DNA of 64,000 nucleotides. It comes from Mucilaginibacter ginsenosidivorax (GTDB lineage Bacteria; Bacteroidota; Bacteroidia; Sphingobacteriales; Sphingobacteriaceae). The DNA is taken from assembly GCF_007971525.1 (NCBI RefSeq), contig NZ_CP042437.1, positions 5,456,001 through 5,520,000 of the forward strand, read 5' to 3'. The position numbers and the translations under genes were made by a program. Below, piece after piece: positions 10,336-18,259 of this stretch. Each line of letters opens with the position of its first letter. Within the stretch, counting starts at the first letter, position 1. The notes below the pieces were generated by a model. The model saw only the letters and a program-made list of their open reading frames with translations. It was not told the DNA's origin and searched no databases.

Positions 10336-10403
10336 CAAATTGCCTGCATGCCTGGCGCTGCACACTATCACCTTTACCTGAATCTGTTTGCTGAAAATGT
10401 GAC

Positions 10404-10411
10404 TACATTTG
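10404..10411 (+). promoter_or_regulatory. Possible -7 element for the AraC gene
   Basis: TACATTTG matches the Bacteroidota -7 consensus TAnnTTTG and lies 37 bp before ATG 10448. No TTTG box lies at the usual spacing upstream, so the call rests on the -7 motif alone. If real, the TTG at 10409 is inside the promoter and cannot be the start codon. Confidence 0.35.
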
Positions 10412-10447
10412 GCAAATAGTATCACTTCGCGTTTGTATCAGCAAAAA

Positions 10448-11305
10448 ATGGACAGAATCCCGGTAAGACACATCAGTGCCACACAAAAAGAACCCGATAC
10501 TACCGCTTTATTCAATATCTGGGCGCTTGATGAATTGCTTGCCGGTACAGATATGGTTCAGGAACTTCACCGGCACGATTTTTTTTACATCCTTGCCCTA
10601 AAAAACGGAAGCGGCCATCATGATATTGATTTTACGCATTATCAAATTTGCGACAATACCATTTTTTTTATGCGGCCGGGCCAGGTACATCAATTGGTAT
10701 TAAAGGCCGGCAGCACGGGATACCTGATGCAATTTAGCGCCGGGTTTTATTTTTTGAACGATAAGGCAGCTGATCATGTGTTACGAAAAGCTGGCAGCAT
10801 CAATCATTATCGACCCGGCGACAAAGGTTTTCAAAAACTATTCAATAGCCTGGCTTATATTTTACAGGAGTATACCGATAGGCACTTGTACTACCAGGAA
10901 ACAATTAGGGCCAACATGGATATCTTTTTTATCGGCTTGATAAGGTTGCAGCCCGCCAATGCCGTCAGCAGCGCCAGCATGCACACGCAGGCACAGCTCG
11001 AAAAATTATTGACCCTTTTAGATACCCATGTTTTCACACACAAACAGGTAGCCTATTATGCCGATATGCTCAACTTATCCGCCTATCAGCTTAACATCAT
11101 TACCACTACCACTTTGGGTAAAACCTGTTCGCAAGTAATTAATGAACATATCGTGCTCGAGGCTAAGCGATACCTTTTGGCCACAGCCAACCAGGTAAAT
11201 CAAATTGCCGGCCTGTTGGGCTATCAGGATGCATCGTATTTTATCAGGTTTTTTAAAAAACACACCGGGCATTCGCCCGAAGCTTTCAGGCATAATTTTA
11301 GTTAA
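10448..11305 (+). CDS. AraC-family transcriptional regulator
   Basis: 285 residues from ATG 10448. The N-terminal part (about 15-150) looks like an AraC cupin ligand-binding domain (ELHRHDFFYILALKNGSG, RPGQVHQL). The C-terminal part (about 185-285) carries the two helix-turn-helix motifs and the family signature near the end (LGYQDASYFIRFFKKHTGHSPEAFR). The frame extends 13 codons upstream to a TTG, but that start overlaps a promoter-like element and adds unconserved residues. The ligand and target genes are unknown; the downstream methyltransferase appears to have its own promoter. Confidence 0.92.
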   Translation: MDRIPVRHISATQKEPDTTALFNIWALDELLAGTDMVQELHRHDFFYILALKNGSGHHDIDFTHYQICDNTIFFMRPGQVHQLVLKAGSTGYLMQFSAGFYFLNDKAADHVLRKAGSINHYRPGDKGFQKLFNSLAYILQEYTDRHLYYQETIRANMDIFFIGLIRLQPANAVSSASMHTQAQLEKLLTLLDTHVFTHKQVAYYADMLNLSAYQLNIITTTTLGKTCSQVINEHIVLEAKRYLLATANQVNQIAGLLGYQDASYFIRFFKKHTGHSPEAFRHNFS

Positions 11306-11354
11306 GTACCATACAACTGAATTTTTGTCCTATCTCTGCCGTTATCGCACAAAT

Positions 11355-11362
11355 TATCTTTG
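11355..11362 (+). promoter_or_regulatory. Probable -7 promoter element for the methyltransferase gene
   Basis: TATCTTTG is an exact TAnnTTTG match 41 bp before ATG 11403. The nearest upstream TTTG (11324-11327) is 27 bp away, longer than the usual spacing of about 19-20. Confidence 0.45.
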
Positions 11363-11402
11363 TACCGTACAATAATATAATTAGTCAACAAAATAAAAAA
11401 CG

Positions 11403-12050
11403 ATGGAACAAACCTGGGACGAACAATACAAACAACTGTGGGACGACCGCTATAAAAAAGAAGAGTATGCTTACGGAAAAGCTCCCGATGCTTTTTTTGA
11501 ACAATGGCTTAAAAAATTTGAACCTGGCCTAATACTCATGCCTGCCGATGGTGAAGGCCGTAACGGGGTTTTTGCTGCTACCCTGGGCTGGCAGGTAACG
11601 GCATTTGACCTGAGCGCCGAAGGCAAAGCCAAGGCCCTGCAATTGGCGCTGCAACGTGGTGTAAGCCTGGCCTACCTTGTGGGCGATTTGCAGCAATTAA
11701 CCTTTAATGAGGAATCTTTTGATGTAATAGGACTTATATTTGCGCACTTTGCGGCCGAAAAAAAATCGCAGTTTCACCAAAAATTGGATAGATGCCTGAA
11801 GCCCGGTGGGATAGTGATATTTGAGGCATTTAGCAAAAACAACCTGCAACTTAGTTTAAATAATCCTCATATTGGCGGTCCAAAGGACATCGACATGTTG
11901 TTTTCAAAGGAAAACCTTGTAGCCGATTTTAAAGATTACGAGATATTGTTGCTGGAAGAAGAAGAATATATTTTAAACGAAAGCAGTTACCACAACGGTA
12001 AAGGATTGGTGATAAGGTTTGTTGGCCGGAAGCCTTTAACCTCAAAATAG
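11403..12050 (+). CDS. Class I SAM-dependent methyltransferase
   Basis: 215 residues. The N-terminal block (WDDRYKKEEYAYGKAPDAFF) and motif I (LMPADGEGRNGVFAATLGWQ, about 45-65), followed by the acidic residue in VTAFDLS, resemble the TehB-like or thiopurine-like methyltransferases; post-motif III CLKPGGIVIFEAF is also clear. The substrate cannot be told from sequence. Family members methylate small molecules, including tellurite detoxification in TehB, but function should not be transferred. It is flanked by an AraC gene upstream and a convergent DUF1080 gene downstream. Confidence 0.85.
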   Translation: MEQTWDEQYKQLWDDRYKKEEYAYGKAPDAFFEQWLKKFEPGLILMPADGEGRNGVFAATLGWQVTAFDLSAEGKAKALQLALQRGVSLAYLVGDLQQLTFNEESFDVIGLIFAHFAAEKKSQFHQKLDRCLKPGGIVIFEAFSKNNLQLSLNNPHIGGPKDIDMLFSKENLVADFKDYEILLLEEEEYILNESSYHNGKGLVIRFVGRKPLTSK

Positions 12051-12126
12051 CAGTACAAAGTTATCAAAACAACATATTTACCTGTTTAGAGGCTAACAGT
12101 CCTGCCGGAATTAGGTAAGGCGTGTT

Positions 12127-12939
12127 TTAATCGTCTGTATCCGGCAGCTGTTTAATCTCGATATTCCTGAAATCAACCGGTTGACCCTCACTTTGTAAGG
12201 CAACAAAGCCGCTGCTTAATAACTTTCCGTCCTGTTTATATTTAGGGTCGTAACCATTGGCCACGCCGCCTCCAATAGAGGGTTTGGAGTATTGCAGCAC
12301 GGTATCGCCATTGATAATATGCGTAACTAATTTGTTGCCCAGAACAATCAGTTCGCCTTTTACCCATTGATCGCCATCATAGGTTTTCGATGTCGAACTG
12401 ATGCAATGGTCGGGCCAAATCCTCCCTTTATAAACCACATCGGTACCAGGCGAGCACATATTGCCGGTTGGCCTCGGTTTTCCGTCGCCAAGGCCGCCCA
12501 ATAACTGCATTTCTATTGATATCGGCCAATCCTGGTCTTTAAGCATGGTCCTGGGGTCTTGTGAATGAAACATAACACCGCTGTTAAGCAGGGTGTAGTC
12601 GGGTGCGCCTTTTTGCTGTTTGCCAACAAAACGATACTCAAACCGCAGTTTAAAGTGCGAAAATGGCGTTTTGTAATACAGGTGGCCAAATTGATTGTCA
12701 AACTCGCCATACTGATCATACCTTATCTTAATGATACCATCTTCTACCCTAAATGTATTGCCATAGTTTTCGCCAACCAGGTGATGGTTAATCTTTACAA
12801 ACCAATCCTTTATATCGGTTCCATTAAAAAGCTTGTTCCAGCCTTTGCCATCGTTACCGGCATCGGCCAGCTTTTTAGCCCCGGTACAGCCAAGTAATAG
12901 CAAACAGGAAAATATAAAAAAATAGCGTGTGTTTTTCAT
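12127..12939 (-). CDS. DUF1080 (3-keto-disaccharide hydrolase-like) lipoprotein
   Basis: 270 residues starting at ATG 12939 (complement). The leader ends in a lipobox with Cys18 (LLLLGC). Residues about 30-268 form one DUF1080 domain, recognisable by GWNKLFNGTDIKDWFVKI at its start and SGFVALQSEGQPVDFRNIEI at its end, with a concanavalin-like beta-sandwich expected. Some DUF1080 proteins hydrolyse 3-keto-glycosides; others are only known as secreted carbohydrate-active proteins. The frame continues 33 codons upstream, but that extension would bury the signal peptide, so it is rejected. It is divergent from the AraC gene at 13146, which may control it. Confidence 0.88.
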   Translation of the reverse strand: MKNTRYFFIFSCLLLLGCTGAKKLADAGNDGKGWNKLFNGTDIKDWFVKINHHLVGENYGNTFRVEDGIIKIRYDQYGEFDNQFGHLYYKTPFSHFKLRFEYRFVGKQQKGAPDYTLLNSGVMFHSQDPRTMLKDQDWPISIEMQLLGGLGDGKPRPTGNMCSPGTDVVYKGRIWPDHCISSTSKTYDGDQWVKGELIVLGNKLVTHIINGDTVLQYSKPSIGGGVANGYDPKYKQDGKLLSSGFVALQSEGQPVDFRNIEIKQLPDTDD

Positions 12940-13145
12940 GGCAGGGTAGGTGTTACGGTTTATGAACAGGTTGTTTAATGGTACCAAAATAGCATTAAAT
13001 TCATTAGTATAAGCAAAATCACAGCACAAATAACACAACTTACAATGACATCTACCATCGGTTTTATCATCCCTTTGTTACAATTAATCAAAAAAGTAAA
13101 AAACATAAATATCAACATGTAGCTTAGTGAAAATAATGTGTAGCG

Positions 13146-13997
13146 ATGATACAAATCCCTAAAGACCTGCTTGATCATCATTCGCATATCAGGTTGCGAT
13201 TGTCTGATATGTACGGAATCATCATTGATAAAAAGCGCCCTTTCAGGTGCGATGATACCCTGCAAACCGCACATTGCCTGGAGGTAATTTTAACTGGTTC
13301 CATTGATGTTAGGTATGGCAGTTACGTACAGCACCTGGCGGCCGGCGATATCCAGTTTAGGCGGCGGGGCAATTACCAGCTGTTCCCGTCTGATGATTAT
13401 ACCAGCCTGCTCATTTTTATGGAAAATGAGTTTGTTGATTATTTCCTGGAAAGCCATGTGCCCGAGTTCAAACAGGAAAAACTGTGTCCCGATTTGCCGC
13501 CGTTTACCTTTAAAAGCTCCGAATTTATAAAAGCCAACGTTGCACAGGTTATGCAACATATTTTACAGCCGCAAAACTACTCCAGGTGTATTGTTAAGTT
13601 TGCTGCCCACCAGGTGCTGTTGCAGATATTATCGGGCGATCAATCAAAAACCTTCGCCTCGTTTTTGAAGGACCTGGTAAGTAATAAAAAGGTTGACCTG
13701 GCTTACTTTATGGAAACTAACTTCAACCGGCAGCTCTCCATAGCCGATATGGCCAAACTCACCGGCAGGAGTGTAAGCGCGTTTAAAAAAGAGTTTACAG
13801 ACCGTTTTAATACAACCCCCGTAAAATGGCAGTTCAACCGCAGGCTGGAGTATGCCGAGTACCAGTTAAAACACTCGAACGATCCGGTATCGCTGGTGGC
13901 TTATAGCAGTGGGTTCGAAAATATTTCGCATTTTTCTAAAGTTTACAAGCAAAAATTTGGCGCTTCGCCCAAAAGTGCGCGTAACGAACTGGTGTAG
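13146..13997 (+). CDS. AraC-family transcriptional regulator
   Basis: 283 residues. The first ~150 residues form a divergent effector domain (CLEVILTGSIDVRYGS, FRRRGNYQLF resemble the ExsA-type N-terminal region seen in many Bacteroidota AraC proteins). Residues about 185-283 are the double helix-turn-helix, with signature elements LSIADMAKLTGRSVSAFKKE and YSSGFENISHFSKVYKQKFG. The 206-bp divergent spacer shared with the DUF1080 gene suggests that it controls that gene or itself. It is followed within 8 bp by a large palindromic repeat. Confidence 0.92.
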   Translation: MIQIPKDLLDHHSHIRLRLSDMYGIIIDKKRPFRCDDTLQTAHCLEVILTGSIDVRYGSYVQHLAAGDIQFRRRGNYQLFPSDDYTSLLIFMENEFVDYFLESHVPEFKQEKLCPDLPPFTFKSSEFIKANVAQVMQHILQPQNYSRCIVKFAAHQVLLQILSGDQSKTFASFLKDLVSNKKVDLAYFMETNFNRQLSIADMAKLTGRSVSAFKKEFTDRFNTTPVKWQFNRRLEYAEYQLKHSNDPVSLVAYSSGFENISHFSKVYKQKFGASPKSARNELV

Positions 13998-14004
13998 CGT
14001 GATT

Positions 14005-14204
14005 CATAGGTGTTCGGAAGAAATAAAAAAAGCGAAGGGGGGTGTGCGATTCTTTCCTTGGGGAAGAAGGAGGTAGGGGTTAAATCAGGCGTTCAAGCCG
14101 CTTTACAACTCGCCGCTCGTATAAACCCCTCCCTGCCTTTGCGCTCATTTACGACCGCACCCCTCCCGTGGGGAGGGAACTAAAAAGTCTTCCGAACACC
14201 TATG
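14005..14204. repeat. 200-bp palindromic element, repeat family B
   Basis: A perfect 16-bp terminal inverted repeat (14005-14020, CATAGGTGTTCGGAAG, and its complement 14189-14204) encloses about 170 bp in which further segments pair imperfectly (GGTAGGGGTT with AACCCCTCCC; a CCCCTCCCGTGGGGAGGG hairpin near the right end). It contains no gene. The structure is that of a MITE-like or REP-like intergenic element. Related CTCC/GGAG-rich palindromes occur at 37365-37476 and 54715-54810. Confidence 0.75.
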
Positions 14205-14220
14205 TAGTGGCCTCCATAAA

Positions 14221-14310
14221 TTGATGGATAGTTTTTAGCCCAAAGTCTTAAGTTCTAAGTCAAAAAGAAAAAATTTAACGTTAGACTTACTACTTAGTAC
14301 TTTAGACTTA
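14221..14310. repeat. Family A repeat, copy 2
   Basis: TGATGGATAG, then CAAAGTCTTAAGTTCT, then an imperfect inverted partner at 14292-14309 (16 of 18 pairs). The whole left half, including the TGATGGATAG flank, matches the copy at 49909-49997. It lies in the spacer before the isochorismatase-like gene. Confidence 0.6.
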
Positions 14311-14349
14311 ACCGGGCGTTATAAAAACAAACAAATAAAGCCTCACAAC

Positions 14350-14380
14350 AAAATTGCGGCCCTTGCAAAGCTGCAATTTT
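14350..14380 (+). promoter_or_regulatory. Hairpin or operator just upstream of the isochorismatase-like gene
   Basis: AAAATTGC (14350-14357) is inverted as GCAATTTT (14373-14380), and outer CCTC/GAGG bases extend the symmetry. The palindrome ends 5 bp before ATG 14386, so it would either bind a regulator or fold in the mRNA around the start. There is no direct evidence for either. Confidence 0.3.
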
Positions 14381-14385
14381 GAGGT

Positions 14386-14976
14386 ATGAAAACACTTAGC
14401 AACACCAACCCTGCATTAATACTTGTTGATATACAGCAGGGTTTTGATAATATCTCTTACTGGGGCGGCCAGCGCAATAACCCCGATGCCGAAGTTAATG
14501 CCCGCAAATTGCTTGATTACTGGCGGGCAAATAACCTGCCGCTGTTCCACATCCAACATTGCTCGGTTAACCCCAAATCGATGCTGGCCGAAGGTAACTC
14601 CGGCAATGCGCACAAAGAGATTGTGAAACCTTTGCCGGGCGAAGCGGTGATCAAAAAATCGGTAAACAGCTCCTTTATCGGCACCAATCTGCAACAACAG
14701 TTAGATGCTGCGGGCATCGATACTGTAGTTATAGTTGGCCTTACTACCGAACATTGTGTATCTACCACGGCCCGCATGGCCGGTAACTTTGGCTACCACA
14801 CCATTGTAGTAGCCGATGCTACCGCCGCCTTTGCCAAAACCGGCATCAAAGGCGAGCACTACGATGCCGAAACCATCCATTTAACCGCACTGGCACAAAT
14901 TAACAACGAATTTGCCACCGTTTTAAATACCGATGAGGTACTCCAGGCTTTAAAAAAAAACGATGATTTTCTTTAG
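14386..14976 (+). CDS. Isochorismatase-like cysteine hydrolase
   Basis: 196 residues with the three catalytic landmarks of the isochorismatase-like superfamily: Asp15 in LILVDIQQGFD, a lysine in VIKKSVNSSF (about residue 88), and the nucleophile Cys124 in TTEHCVSTTARMA. Such enzymes hydrolyse amides, ureas or vinyl ethers (nicotinamidase, N-carbamoyl hydrolases, isochorismatase). The HCVSTTARMA block is typical of the generic cysteine hydrolase branch, not of true isochorismatases involved in siderophore synthesis. There are no siderophore genes nearby. It appears monocistronic, between repeat elements. Confidence 0.9.
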   Translation: MKTLSNTNPALILVDIQQGFDNISYWGGQRNNPDAEVNARKLLDYWRANNLPLFHIQHCSVNPKSMLAEGNSGNAHKEIVKPLPGEAVIKKSVNSSFIGTNLQQQLDAAGIDTVVIVGLTTEHCVSTTARMAGNFGYHTIVVADATAAFAKTGIKGEHYDAETIHLTALAQINNEFATVLNTDEVLQALKKNDDFL

Positions 14977-15115
14977 CAATTTAATCAGTAAACTATCGGC
15001 GCCGTACTTGCCATTTTCGCAGGTACTGTCGGTGATGAAGTGATTGTTGGTATAGCAATAATAGGGGCAGCGCTGTTTTTGTCTTGATTCTTGACTCTAA
15101 TCTCTTGACTCTCCG

Positions 15116-15260
15116 CCCTGGCGTTTCCCCCCGCCGGTAGAAGCGGCGGTCAGGCTTTCCGTTACAAGTCCTCGCTTTGCCTTTGCCGCCCCGGCCTGCA
15201 CGCGCTGTGGGCTTTTCACTGCAATCCTTAACGTGAACTGCGGGGATACAAAAAACTCCC
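15116..15260. repeat. GC-rich intergenic block
   Basis: This part of the 451-bp spacer between the isochorismatase-like gene and the lipoprotein gene is much richer in GC than the bases around it. On the complement it reads CCCACAGCGCGTGCAGG, then GCGAGGACTTGTAACGGAAA and a short GC hairpin (CCGCCG/CGGCGG). The CGAGGACTTGTAACGG core looks like a recurring Bacteroidota intergenic sequence, but only one copy is in the window, so calling it a repeat rests on memory. A 98-residue minus-strand frame crosses it and looks spurious. A TCTTGACTCT-type microrepeat lies just left (15081-15115). Confidence 0.3.
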
Positions 15261-15333
15261 GCATGAAATTTAATCATCCAGGGTTGCATATTTATTCTGC
15301 GAAAATGCTGCGGTTACAAGCGACAAGCATTGC

Positions 15334-15355
15334 CGTTCGAAGAGACATTCGAACG
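15334..15355 (-). terminator. Stable hairpin downstream of the hypothetical lipoprotein
   Basis: CGTTCGAA and TTCGAACG pair perfectly around a 6-nt loop, about 70 bp past the stop of the minus-strand gene at 15428. There is no clear T tract, so terminator is a weak call. Confidence 0.3.
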
Positions 15356-15427
15356 ACGGTTGACTGCGGGCAACTGGGGCCTGCGGTAACGTTTGAAAAG
15401 TTCTTGCAGTAACGGAAGTTTCAAATA

Positions 15428-15952
15428 TTATTTTCTTTTGCTAAAGTTAACCGTGTCGGAAATAGTCTTCTCTTTAAAATCATACGGATTGACCGCAGGG
15501 TCGTTGATCTTTATTTTAGTTCCATTATTCGCTATATCCAGTTGAAATACCTGGCTGTCATTAATATAGTCCGTTTTCATTTGCGATTTTAATGAATCTA
15601 TTATGCCGTCTCCAACATGTTTATTTCTCAAGATTTCAGAGCCATCGTAACACAAGAAAGTGTTATTATAAAATTTAAAATACGAAGATGGCACTTCACT
15701 TAATTCTTCTTTGTTAGTTATTTGAAAAACAGTTACTCTCAGGAAACTATTTCGTCGTGATATAATAACCCTTAAACACTTGCTTGATTTTTGATTAATA
15801 TTAAGTTTAGCGTTCAGCGTTGAATTAACGTTTTTATCTGAGATCAAATATTTGCTTATAAGACTGTTATCAGTTCTTTCCGTATTTATCCGAGTACAAG
15901 CCGAAACCAATAATACTACGCCTACACACAAAACCTTTTTGTAATTCCTCAT
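15428..15952 (-). CDS. Hypothetical lipoprotein
   Basis: 174 residues with a lipoprotein leader (VVLLVSACTR, Cys19). I do not recognise the mature part. It is rich in Asn, Ser, Lys and Ile, with alternating beta-strand-like segments and no Cys-rich or catalytic motif. The gene is noticeably more AT-rich than the GH59 gene beside it, which fits a recently acquired or fast-evolving accessory gene. It is transcribed in the same direction as the GH59 gene and starts 164 bp after it, so co-transcription is possible. Confidence 0.7.
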   Translation of the reverse strand: MRNYKKVLCVGVVLLVSACTRINTERTDNSLISKYLISDKNVNSTLNAKLNINQKSSKCLRVIISRRNSFLRVTVFQITNKEELSEVPSSYFKFYNNTFLCYDGSEILRNKHVGDGIIDSLKSQMKTDYINDSQVFQLDIANNGTKIKINDPAVNPYDFKEKTISDTVNFSKRK

Positions 15953-16116
15953 AGTTTCTTAAATATGTTTTGATCAGGTATTATCCCTTGCTTGCGTGCC
16001 GCGTGTGTCCCTGTTGTTTCCCGTAACATTTTCGCTTGCAAAAGATCAATATCAATCAGCCTTTTGCCATCAGCATAAATCAAAACTTGTTCCATACCTA
16101 ACCACGCTCCGCACAA

Positions 16117-18057
16117 CTATTCCCCGGAAATTGGCTCTACGCGAATATTGTCGAACAAATTTCGGTTGTATGTACTCGCTATAAATGCTCCACCCTTTAA
16201 GTGCGACTCATCTGCAATGGTTGTCAATTTTTTACCGTCTATAAAGCCGGTTATTTGTGTGCCTTTCATTTCCAGCCGCAGGTGGTGCCAGGCTGCAGGT
16301 TCAAATCTCTCAATCTGGCCCGAAGCAAGCGTAATATACGCCCAATTGAGCTGCCACCGCCCATCCCCGGTAAGTATCCAGCGGATGCCCAACTTATCGC
16401 GATCGGCATACCTGCCGCCTAACTCAACATCGCCGCCATCAATTAATACATCGCCTTCTATGGCATAATCTTTCCAGTTGAGGTCGCCAAACAGCGAGTG
16501 GGGCTTCAACAGCCAGTTATCATACCATAAAATCCCCTGTTTCGGTACTATTTGTGCCAGGCAGATCCCGCCCTTGGGCGATTTGCAAGTTTCGAAGGTG
16601 CCTTTCTGATCAGAAAAGTAGCGTGGTGTTTTTCCGGCAGCATATGATTCAAAATTTTCGATATAGGGAAACGGGAACGGCTTACTTTCGGGCGGCGCAC
16701 CATAGGAACCTTTTGTTTGCCCGGTGGTACTGGTTAAGGTATAAATTGCATCGCCTTCCAATTCAACTTGTACCGAATTATTATTTAATTGCAGTGGTTT
16801 TTGCTGTATGAACTGCTCTTTCGCGGTCGATTTCCATAAATAAACAGGGCCTTTTTTAAGCCCATCACCAATATCCAGCTTTACCTGTTGTTTTTGGCCG
16901 GTAACTATGATAACCGACCAATCGCCGGTTTTCGGATTCCGCAAAGCCACATGGCTGCCGCGCCAGGTAGCTGCATCAAATTGCCCGCAGGCTTTATCCA
17001 TATACACCCAGCCGGGTTCGGCAAATTGGGTGGTGTGGGCCACTGCCCATACCGAAGGCCAAATGGTGTAATGGCCACTCCAGGGCTCGTCGGCTTGTAA
17101 TGCGCCGGTATTGGCCCAAATAATTTGGTCATAAATGCCATCAACCGGGCACCATATCTCAAATTTAGTAATACGGTCGCGGCTATATAATTTGTTCATT
17201 AACCGGGCCAGGTAAATTGTGCCTTTGCCTCCCCATTCTTGTCCCGATTGGCTCCATTCCTCGCTCGCCCATAAAGGCTTGCCCGATCGTTTGGCTTTTT
17301 CAGTAGCATCGCGGCCCCCTTTCTGATCAATATCCCAGGGCTCACGACCATCCACATAGTGATAACCCACTGCGTTAACCAGGTTGTTATACACCGCATT
17401 TTTTTCAAGTTTATCAAATACCTGCCAAAACTCACTATCATCATCCGGGGCCTGCAGCTTAACTTTGGCAAAACCGTGGGCATTTAGCGTTGGGCGTAAA
17501 TTTTTGGCTATCCAATTTAAATCAGTTCCCATCTCGTTTTGACCGGCCGATATCCAGTTTATATCTAAATGATAGTTTTTGCGGGCAACGTCTAAAAAGG
17601 AAACAATCCAGTCGGCAGATGCCTGCGAAAAACGATTGTCGACCCAATTGGGATAAGCCCAGGGCAAACAGTCAAGAATAATTTGGGGGTTACGTTTGCG
17701 CGATTCGGCCATTAACCAAAACTCATAGCCCCGGGGTTTGGGATTTAACAATTCCGCGCGTGTGACAGCATGCGAGGGTTCGCTGCCGCATGTGGAATTC
17801 TCGCCGCTGCCTATCTCAACTTTCAGATGCTGAAAACCCGCGCCAAATTTCGGTTTAAATAAAAAATCAAGTACTTCAGAACGTTGCTTTTCAGGGTAAT
17901 CGACCAAGTTACGAGTGGACGCGCCGGCACTTACAGCCCCAATCCCTTCAAACACCCGTCCCGCATCATTTGCTGCTAATGAGATTATTGTTTGCGCTTT
18001 ACTATCCAGCACAACAACAAGAAACATGGTTGTAAAACAGATGATAAGTTTTTTCAT
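16117..18057 (-). CDS. GH59-family galactocerebrosidase-like glycoside hydrolase
   Basis: 646 residues with a signal peptide (1-21, cleavage after SKAQ). The catalytic TIM barrel begins with GRVFEGIGAVSAGASTRNL and contains FGAGFQHLKVEIGSGENST. INWISAGQNEMG supplies the expected acid/base Glu and KPLWASEEWSQ the nucleophile Glu region. The C-terminal part (about 470-646) is a beta-sandwich/lectin-like domain, as in galactosylceramidases. Family GH59 removes beta-galactose from galactosylceramide and related substrates; in a bacterium the natural substrate is more likely a plant or fungal galactoside or glycolipid. No other glycan-utilisation genes are adjacent. Confidence 0.87.
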   Translation of the reverse strand: MKKLIICFTTMFLVVVLDSKAQTIISLAANDAGRVFEGIGAVSAGASTRNLVDYPEKQRSEVLDFLFKPKFGAGFQHLKVEIGSGENSTCGSEPSHAVTRAELLNPKPRGYEFWLMAESRKRNPQIILDCLPWAYPNWVDNRFSQASADWIVSFLDVARKNYHLDINWISAGQNEMGTDLNWIAKNLRPTLNAHGFAKVKLQAPDDDSEFWQVFDKLEKNAVYNNLVNAVGYHYVDGREPWDIDQKGGRDATEKAKRSGKPLWASEEWSQSGQEWGGKGTIYLARLMNKLYSRDRITKFEIWCPVDGIYDQIIWANTGALQADEPWSGHYTIWPSVWAVAHTTQFAEPGWVYMDKACGQFDAATWRGSHVALRNPKTGDWSVIIVTGQKQQVKLDIGDGLKKGPVYLWKSTAKEQFIQQKPLQLNNNSVQVELEGDAIYTLTSTTGQTKGSYGAPPESKPFPFPYIENFESYAAGKTPRYFSDQKGTFETCKSPKGGICLAQIVPKQGILWYDNWLLKPHSLFGDLNWKDYAIEGDVLIDGGDVELGGRYADRDKLGIRWILTGDGRWQLNWAYITLASGQIERFEPAAWHHLRLEMKGTQITGFIDGKKLTTIADESHLKGGAFIASTYNRNLFDNIRVEPISGE

Positions 18058-18200
18058 GGTAATAAAGGGTTATAAATGGGTTTAACGGAACTTCTGACTC
18101 GGCAGGGGCTCTCATAGAGGGCCACGCGTTTACACAATGCAAGCAGTAATTCCATAAGCCACGTTTATGCCAGATGGCCTTGTCCCGCCTAAAATACAAA

Positions 18201-18228
18201 ATCCCGGAAGTAATTAAACATCCGGGAT
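18201..18228 (-). terminator. Terminator hairpin after the FtsX-type permease
   Basis: ATCCCGGA pairs with TCCGGGAT around a 12-nt loop. It lies 32 bp past the stop codon of the minus-strand permease and before the GH59 start, separating the two transcripts. Confidence 0.55.
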
Positions 18229-18259
18229 TATATAAGCTATTTATAATAAAATAACGCCT

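Noticed and set aside
12975..13274. A 99-codon minus-strand frame with hydrophobic stretches between the DUF1080 and AraC genes
   Set aside because: It overlaps the first 43 codons of the AraC gene, and its hydrophobic part comes from AT-rich promoter DNA; there is no signal for a separate gene.
14993..15289. A 98-codon minus-strand frame in the GC-rich intergenic block
   Set aside because: Arg-rich nonsense-like composition; the sequence looks like a GC-rich non-coding block, not a gene.
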